The notes beneath the pieces are model-generated. The model was not told the origin of the DNA. It made no database searches and saw nothing but the letters and a program-made list of their open reading frames with translations. From Streptomyces chrestomyceticus JCM 4735 (GTDB taxonomy: Bacteria; Actinomycetota; Actinomycetes; Streptomycetales; Streptomycetaceae), in the NCBI RefSeq assembly GCF_003865135.1, contig NZ_BHZC01000001.1:310001-374000 (forward strand): a stretch of 64,000 nucleotides of DNA, given 5' to 3'. Positions 59,114 to 64,000 of the stretch are shown here, piece after piece (position 1 is the stretch's first letter; every line of letters begins with the position of its first letter). The translations under genes were made by a program, and so were the position numbers.

Positions 59114-59731
59114 GTGCCCACACCCTTGTCCGACCGGCTCACCTGCGTCGGTGTGCTGTCCGGCACCCTGTCCGGGCTCTTTGTCGCCCTGCCCGCGCTC
59201 GTCGAGGTCTTCACCGGGGAGACCGCGACGACCAGCTTCTTCCTCGCCCTGGCCCCCGCGCTCTCGCTGCCGTTGCTGGCCGCGCTGCACCAGCGCCAGA
59301 GCGCGGCCGGCGGTCGCTTCGGGGAGACGGCCTACGTCATCAGCCTCATCGGGCTCGGCCTGTTCGGCGGCGCCGCGTTCGCCTCGAACCTCGTGCTGTT
59401 CTACTTCGACGATGCGGTCGTCGAGAAGGCCCTGACGGGCCCGACGGTCCCCGCGTTCCTCGGCTCCGCGGCCGTCTTCGCCGTGAGCTGCGCGCTGTTC
59501 GGAGCGGCCCTGATCCGGGCCCGGGTGTTTCCGCGGGTGCCGTCCTGGGCGTACGCGACCCTGTTGCCCCTCTTCGCATTCCTGACCGGCCTGCCCGACT
59601 CCGCACTCACCAGTGCCCTGCACTTGGCGGTCGGCACCACCTTGATCTGGCTCGCCTCCGCCCTGTGGCAGCCCGCCGGGAAAACGACACCGCGGGCGGC
59701 TGCGCGCTCTTCGCTCCCCGGTCCCGGCTGA
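59114..59731 (+). CDS. Six-helix membrane protein of unknown function
   Basis: 205 residues from a GTG with GGAG 6 nt upstream. Six hydrophobic segments are visible, for example VGVLSGTLSGLFVALPALVEVF and ETAYVISLIGLGLFGGAAFA. It resembles small DUF-type integral membrane proteins commonly found beside LuxR-type two-component systems. It is divergent from the kinase gene and may be its target. No function assigned. Confidence 0.75.
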   Translation: MPTPLSDRLTCVGVLSGTLSGLFVALPALVEVFTGETATTSFFLALAPALSLPLLAALHQRQSAAGGRFGETAYVISLIGLGLFGGAAFASNLVLFYFDDAVVEKALTGPTVPAFLGSAAVFAVSCALFGAALIRARVFPRVPSWAYATLLPLFAFLTGLPDSALTSALHLAVGTTLIWLASALWQPAGKTTPRAAARSSLPGPG

Positions 59732-60025
59732 ACCCGGCGGCGGCAGCCCCGGTGGCCGGGACTGCCGCCCCGCACCCGGCCACCCGGCCTGCCGAGCGCC
59801 GGCGTGCGCATCCGTCCATCGGAGGCGTGCGCCATCGCAGGACGGACGCCGCGCACGCCCCTTGTGCGCCGGTGGCGGCCGACGGAAAGTTGGTCAATGG
59901 TGAAAGTACCCCAGGCATAAGGCATCGGAAGTCAGGAGCTTCCTTCCCTATTGGTACTGGCCTATCGGCCGGTGGAGCAAGCGTGCGGTACGGCGGGATC
60001 CGGCGAGTGCTAGGGAAGGAATTCC

Positions 60026-61132
60026 ATGTCGTCTCTGCGGTCGGCGCCACGAATCTCTGCGAGCACGACGTTCGCGGACTATGCGGTCACCACCGCCACA
60101 CGTCTTCTCGGCAGCGCGGGCATGGAGGCCGAACAGGGCACCAGGGCACTACGGAGGATGCTGTCACCGTGGGGCGCGCGGCGGATAGGGACGCGTCCCG
60201 GCTGGCACTCGGACGTCTGCGCCGACGGTTCGCCGATCGAATTCTCCGCGGCCTTCTCGCGGGAGGGCCTGCAGATCCGGGCGCTCGTGGAGGCCTTGCC
60301 CGAACGGTCGGACCCGTCGTCCGCACAGAAAGCGGCGCTTGCTCTCACCCAAGGGCTGACCCGGGATTTCGGGGCCGCCGGTGACCGGCTGGCGGAGGTG
60401 TCGGACCTGTTCCTGCCGGACGAGGACCCCACCGGCTTCGCCATGATGCACGCCGCCGCCCTCGCGCCGACCGGCGACCCCGAGTTCAAGGTCTACCTCA
60501 ATCCGCATGCCAATGCCGGCCTGACCGGCATCGAGCGGACGCGCGCGGCACTGGACCGGCTGGGTTTCACCAAGGCATGGGCGGCGGTCAGGGAATACGC
60601 GGGCCGGGGGTTCGACCTCGACAGAATCGTCTACTTCGGTCTCGACCTGACCGACGGCCCCGAATCCCGCGTCAAGGTGTACTTCCGTCACTACGACGCC
60701 TCTCCGGCGGAACTCGACGCCCGTATGGAGATCTCGCTGCAGCACGAGGCCGGATTCCTGGGGGCCTTCTGCCGTCAACTGACCGGCAGCGACAGTGAGG
60801 TACGTGCGCAGCCGCTGGTCAGCAATCTGACGTTCACGGCTGCCGGCGGAGACCAGCCGGTGTCCGCGACGCTGTACGTACCGTTGTGGCTGCATTCGGC
60901 GAGCGACCGGACCGTTCGCGACCGCGTCAGCGCGGTCATGAGGGAAATGGGTCTTCCCGTCGGCGGCTATCGGACGCTGCTGAACCAGATGGCCCGGCGC
61001 CCGCTCTCGTCCGGCCGTGGCATTCACACGTACGCGTCAGCGCGTGTGCAGCGCGGCCGGTCCCGACTGACCACGTACTGGTCGCCGGAACTCTACGACC
61101 GGTATCCGCCTGCCCGATACCAGCGGGGGTGA
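60026..61132 (+). CDS. DMATS-type aromatic (indole) prenyltransferase
   Basis: 368 residues, the usual length of bacterial dimethylallyltryptophan synthase-type enzymes with the ABBA fold. Family-like segments are TRPGWHSDVCADGSPIEFS near the start, DPEFKVYLNPHANAG in the middle, and SRVKVYFRHYDASP and LTYWSPELYDRYPPARYQ towards the C-terminus. It should transfer a dimethylallyl group from DMAPP to an indole such as tryptophan, without the metal dependence of DDxxD enzymes. It is followed after 5 nt by a PLP enzyme, with which it probably forms a two-gene operon. Confidence 0.88.
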   Translation: MSSLRSAPRISASTTFADYAVTTATRLLGSAGMEAEQGTRALRRMLSPWGARRIGTRPGWHSDVCADGSPIEFSAAFSREGLQIRALVEALPERSDPSSAQKAALALTQGLTRDFGAAGDRLAEVSDLFLPDEDPTGFAMMHAAALAPTGDPEFKVYLNPHANAGLTGIERTRAALDRLGFTKAWAAVREYAGRGFDLDRIVYFGLDLTDGPESRVKVYFRHYDASPAELDARMEISLQHEAGFLGAFCRQLTGSDSEVRAQPLVSNLTFTAAGGDQPVSATLYVPLWLHSASDRTVRDRVSAVMREMGLPVGGYRTLLNQMARRPLSSGRGIHTYASARVQRGRSRLTTYWSPELYDRYPPARYQRG

Positions 61133-61137
61133 AGACC

Positions 61138-62544
61138 ATGGCGCTGCCCGACGCGCCCCGGCCGACGTTCGACGACGCGCAGGTCCGGCCCGGTCTGCTG
61201 CGCCGGCGGTCACCGTTGCGCTGGGGCGCTCATCCGCCCGGAGTCATCCCGCTGACGGCGGCCGAGCCGGACTTTCCCGGCCCCCCGGTGGTCACGGACG
61301 CCATCATTGCGGCGGTCGCCGACGGTTACTTCCCTTACGCGTCGGCCACGGAATGCGGGGAGTTGCAAGAAGCCTTCTCCGACGTGGCCGAGACCCGTTA
61401 TGGAATTGGCAGCCATCCCGACCGTGTGGTGCCGGCCCCGGGCACCGCGGCCGCGCTCTGGGGCGTGGTGCACCTCTTGTGCGGAAAGGGCGACGAGTGC
61501 ATTGTGCTGGACCCGGTAGACCTGTTGTTCGGACAAGCGGTCGATGCCGCGGGGGCCCGGCGGGTCTACTGCCCGATGGACAAGATCACGGGCTCCCTGG
61601 ACCCCGACCGGCTCGCCTCTCTCATCACTCCGCGCACCGCATTGATCTGCCTGTGCAATCCGCACAACCCGCTGGGCACCGTTTTCACCGAATCGACCCT
61701 CCGGGCGGTGGCGGAGACGGCGGGTGCGCATCGCATTCCGATCCTCTGCGACGAGGTGTGGAGCGAGATCGTGTATCCGCCCGGAAAGCACATCAGCCTG
61801 GCGAGCCTGGACACGGCGAACAGCCGACGCGTCTACACGGTGACCGGCCTGTCCAAGACCTTCGCGTTACCGGGGCTCCGGGCGGGATTCGTGATCGCCC
61901 CGACCCGGCGGGCGGCGGACGCGCTGCGGCGCACGTTCCAGCGTCTCGGCGCCACGTACAGCATGACCCCGCTCGCCCAGGCCGGCGCCCTGGCCGCCCT
62001 GCGTCACGGCTGGCCCTGGAGAGACGCCTTCCTGGAACACCTGCACCAGATACGGGACTACAGCGTGGACCGGTTGAACGCCGTCCCGGGAATTTCGTGC
62101 GGCCGCCCGGAGGGCACGTACGTCCTGTTCCCCGACGTGTCCGCCACCGGAATGACCAGCCGGGCGATGGGCGAATTCCTCCTGGCCCGAGCCCGGGTGG
62201 CGGTGGTGCCCGGCACACCGGAGTGGTTCGGCCCGGCCGCCGAAGGCAATGTCCGTATCAGCTACGCCACGTCCCGGGCGGTCATGGAAGAGGCGTTGCA
62301 GCGCATCGCGAGAGCCGTCGAAGAACACGTCACCGGTGGCCCGGTCCCGCTCCAGGCCACCGGAACGCAGCGGAAGAGCGCCCCTCCCCTACCCCGGGGA
62401 AGTCAGCCCCGCAGCCATGCCTTCAAGGAGTTCCACCACCCCGTACGCCTCCTTCGGGCGGGAACCGGCAAGGGCACCACCGACGACAGCGGCACAGCGG
62501 GCTCGGCCGCGGGCGCTGCGCCACCGTCCGGCCGGCTCCCCTGA
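61138..62544 (+). CDS. PLP-dependent aminotransferase/C-S lyase (class I/II, MalY/PatB-like)
   Basis: 468 residues from ATG 61138; a GTG at 61129 overlapping the previous stop is an alternative. Fold type I motifs: LCNPHNPLGTVF, ILCDEVWSEIVY and PLP Lys240 in GLSKTFALPG. It resembles MalY/PatB cystathionine beta-lyases and aromatic aminotransferases, so it could transaminate or cleave the prenylated tryptophan. Leu244 is a TTA codon (nt 61867-61869), implying bldA control. The last 70 or so residues extend past the usual end of the family and lie antisense to the P450 C-terminus. Confidence 0.85.
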   Translation: MALPDAPRPTFDDAQVRPGLLRRRSPLRWGAHPPGVIPLTAAEPDFPGPPVVTDAIIAAVADGYFPYASATECGELQEAFSDVAETRYGIGSHPDRVVPAPGTAAALWGVVHLLCGKGDECIVLDPVDLLFGQAVDAAGARRVYCPMDKITGSLDPDRLASLITPRTALICLCNPHNPLGTVFTESTLRAVAETAGAHRIPILCDEVWSEIVYPPGKHISLASLDTANSRRVYTVTGLSKTFALPGLRAGFVIAPTRRAADALRRTFQRLGATYSMTPLAQAGALAALRHGWPWRDAFLEHLHQIRDYSVDRLNAVPGISCGRPEGTYVLFPDVSATGMTSRAMGEFLLARARVAVVPGTPEWFGPAAEGNVRISYATSRAVMEEALQRIARAVEEHVTGGPVPLQATGTQRKSAPPLPRGSQPRSHAFKEFHHPVRLLRAGTGKGTTDDSGTAGSAAGAAPPSGRLP

Positions 62545-63887
62545 TGCCGCTCCTCGGTCTCCGCGAGGGCAGGGGCCGGACCGGCGGGCGCGGCGGACCC
62601 CGCCGACCGGGGCGCGGTGAACGCCACCGGAAGGCTGGTCAGGTGCCGTGTCATCCAGCCCGACTTCCAGCGCAGTTGCTCCTCGGGGATGCTCAGCCGT
62701 ACGTCGGGGAGCCTCGCCAGCAGCGTGTCGATGCCGGTGTCGGCGATGGCGCGGCCGATGTTCTGGCCGGGGCACTCCTGAGGGCCGCTGCTGAAGGCGA
62801 GGTGCGAGCGGTTCCCGAGCAGCGGGACCGAGGGGTCCGGCCGGACGGCCGGGTCGTGGTTCCCGGCGGCCAGCGCGAGCAGCAGCATGTCCCCCGCCTC
62901 GATCTTCTGACCGCCGACCTCCGTGGCCACGGCGGCCCAGCGGCCGGGGATGGTCATCAGCGGCGGTTCGCTCCACAGCACCTGCTCCACCACGTCGGGC
63001 AAGGTCATCTGCCCGCCGGCCAGCGACGCGTGGCACCGGGGGTCGGTCAGCACCATCCGCAGGGTGCTCTTGAGGAGGTTGACCGTGGTCTCGTTGGCGG
63101 CGATGAGGATGACCCGCAGGTGGTTCCACACCTCCTCGTCGGTCAGCCCCGAGGAGTGCTCGATCAGCCAGGACGTGACGTCGTGGCCATGGCTGCCGCG
63201 CTTGCGCCGCACGAGTTCGGTGAGGGTCTCCACGATGAACGCGTTGCTGGCCACCGAGGTCTCGGTGCCCGCCACCATGTCCCTGCTGGCCGCGACCAGC
63301 CGCGGCCCGTACTCGTCGGGCATGCCCAGCAACTGCGTCAGGACGAGCATCGGCAGGTGTTCGCAGAACTCCTCGGCCAGGTCCGCCTCGCCCCGCTCGG
63401 CGAAGCCGTCGATCAACTGGTGCGTGAAGCGGGTGATGTGCCGCCGGATGCCGCGGCGGTTGAAGCGCTCCAGGCTGTCGGTGACCGCCAGGCGCAGCCG
63501 GTTGCGCTCCTCGCCGTCCAGGAACAGGCAGACCGGCTGCCAGGCGATCATCGGGAGCAGCGGGGAGTCCGGCGGGACCCGCCCTTCCCTGAACCAGCGC
63601 CAGTTGCGGGAGTCCCGGCTGAACCGGGCGGGGGTACCGGCGACCTCCAGGATCTCGCGGTACCCGAGGACGAGCCAGGCCGGGAGGTCGCCGTCGAGCA
63701 GGACGGGCGCGACGGATCCGTGCCGGGCGCGCAGCCGCTCGTACAGGCCCATGGGGTCCTCGGCCGCCTCGGGGCCGAAGAGCCGCGCCAGCCCGTCCGT
63801 GGCGCCGGGCCGGGCGTGGGCCGGGCACTGCGGCGGCGGGGCGGGGGCCCACGCGGTGCGGGACTGTTCGGGGAAGGAGGAAGTCAC
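62403..63887 (-). CDS. cvnE: Conservon-associated cytochrome P450 (CYP157-like, ExxR replaced)
   Basis: 494 residues from a GTG overlapping the preceding GTPase stop (GTGA). I-helix AANETT (263-268) and haem Cys372 (FSSGPQECPGQNIG) are normal. Where ExxR should be, the sequence is EQVLW (301-305), so the universal Arg is missing. The same change (EQxLW) is known for Streptomyces CYP157 enzymes, which are encoded in conservons. A Pro/Ala-rich, basic 70-residue tail ending NSLKAWLRG is longer than in typical P450s and overlaps the convergent PLP-enzyme gene by 142 bp. Confidence 0.9.
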   Translation of the reverse strand: MTSSFPEQSRTAWAPAPPPQCPAHARPGATDGLARLFGPEAAEDPMGLYERLRARHGSVAPVLLDGDLPAWLVLGYREILEVAGTPARFSRDSRNWRWFREGRVPPDSPLLPMIAWQPVCLFLDGEERNRLRLAVTDSLERFNRRGIRRHITRFTHQLIDGFAERGEADLAEEFCEHLPMLVLTQLLGMPDEYGPRLVAASRDMVAGTETSVASNAFIVETLTELVRRKRGSHGHDVTSWLIEHSSGLTDEEVWNHLRVILIAANETTVNLLKSTLRMVLTDPRCHASLAGGQMTLPDVVEQVLWSEPPLMTIPGRWAAVATEVGGQKIEAGDMLLLALAAGNHDPAVRPDPSVPLLGNRSHLAFSSGPQECPGQNIGRAIADTGIDTLLARLPDVRLSIPEEQLRWKSGWMTRHLTSLPVAFTAPRSAGSAAPAGPAPALAETEERHQGSRPDGGAAPAAEPAVPLSSVVPLPVPARRRRTGWWNSLKAWLRG

Positions 63888-64000
63888 CGTCGCTCCGGGT
63901 TCGTCGTGGTGAGGGCGTGCAGATAGCGCATGAGGGTCAGCAGGCCGTCGCGGCTGGAGAGGCGTTCGCGGGCGTCGCAATCGATCACCGGCACCCCGTC
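63884..64000 (-). CDS. cvnD: Conservon small GTPase, C-terminal 38 residues (gene continues beyond window)
   Basis: Only the end is present: VPVIDCDARERLSSRDGLL then TLMRYLHALTTTNPERR. The VIDCDAR block followed by a helix matches the C-terminus of the GTP/ATP-binding proteins of Streptomyces conservons (kinase-roadblock-DUF742-GTPase sets). The 4-bp overlap with the P450 gene supports the conservon assignment. The rest of the set should lie just beyond 64000. Confidence 0.75.
   Translation of the reverse strand, partial: DGVPVIDCDARERLSSRDGLLTLMRYLHALTTTNPERR

Overview
The window is high-GC DNA from a Streptomyces or close relative. Signs are GTG/TTG starts with 4-bp stop/start overlaps, a conservon tail (small GTPase plus CYP157-type P450), a GH18 chitinase with the classic chitinase-promoter direct repeats, a DUF5954 gene and rare in-frame TTA codons. 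The left edge cuts into a modular polyketide synthase and the right edge cuts into a conservon GTPase.

Layout. (1) 1-15.7 kb is the end of a type I PKS assembly line: a KS-AT-DH-KR-ACP module, then a KS-AT-(dead KR)-ACP module, then an unusual KS plus degenerate AT protein with no ACP and no thioesterase. These are followed by a translationally coupled P450 and a bicovalent berberine-bridge-type flavin oxidase. (2) 15.7-22.9 kb holds a divergent MerR/NmrA pair, a secreted chitinase, a deletion-fused NTF2/amidohydrolase pseudogene pair, a sodium:solute symporter with a small partner protein, and a putative secreted protein. (3) 23-33.2 kb is a catabolic island: homoprotocatechuate meta-cleavage genes (hpaG-like, hpaD, hpaE), gamma-glutamyl amine genes (glutamine-synthetase-like ligase, puuD, a gutted puuC), a MarR regulator, an SDR, an acetoacetate-decarboxylase-like protein and a P450. 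Five similar TCGTTTG/CAAACGA-type sites in its promoter regions suggest one MarR regulon. (4) 33.3-41 kb holds DUF5954, a LysR regulator, three DJ-1/PfpI proteins, an MFS exporter, a HAD hydrolase and a cupin. (5) 41.66-41.81 kb is a tiny type I-E-like CRISPR array without cas genes. (6) 42.1-56.9 kb holds an EamA exporter, a Rieske oxygenase, an ABC-transporter remnant, an extra dnaE, a methyltransferase and a RiPP operon. (7) 57-64 kb holds a two-component system, a membrane protein, a DMATS-type prenyltransferase with a PLP enzyme, and the conservon end.

The most exciting system is the RiPP operon at 50.16-56.89 kb. A 50-residue precursor with a Tyr-rich core ending in Asp is followed by a B12-type radical SAM enzyme, a divergent MNIO (DUF692-like) enzyme, an unrecognised 265-residue protein, a second B12 radical SAM enzyme of the RiPP C-methyltransferase type, and a DUF5825-like protein. 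Most genes overlap by 4 bp. The enzyme set and C-terminal Asp recall the aminopyruvatide class, but the precursor and the two radical SAM enzymes differ. The neighbouring complete dnaE-type polymerase gene raises the possibility that a product of this region targets replication and that this copy gives self-resistance.

A recurring theme is genes gutted by internal deletion: amidohydrolase, puuC-type aldehyde dehydrogenase and ABC transporter. Two of the three keep both ends.
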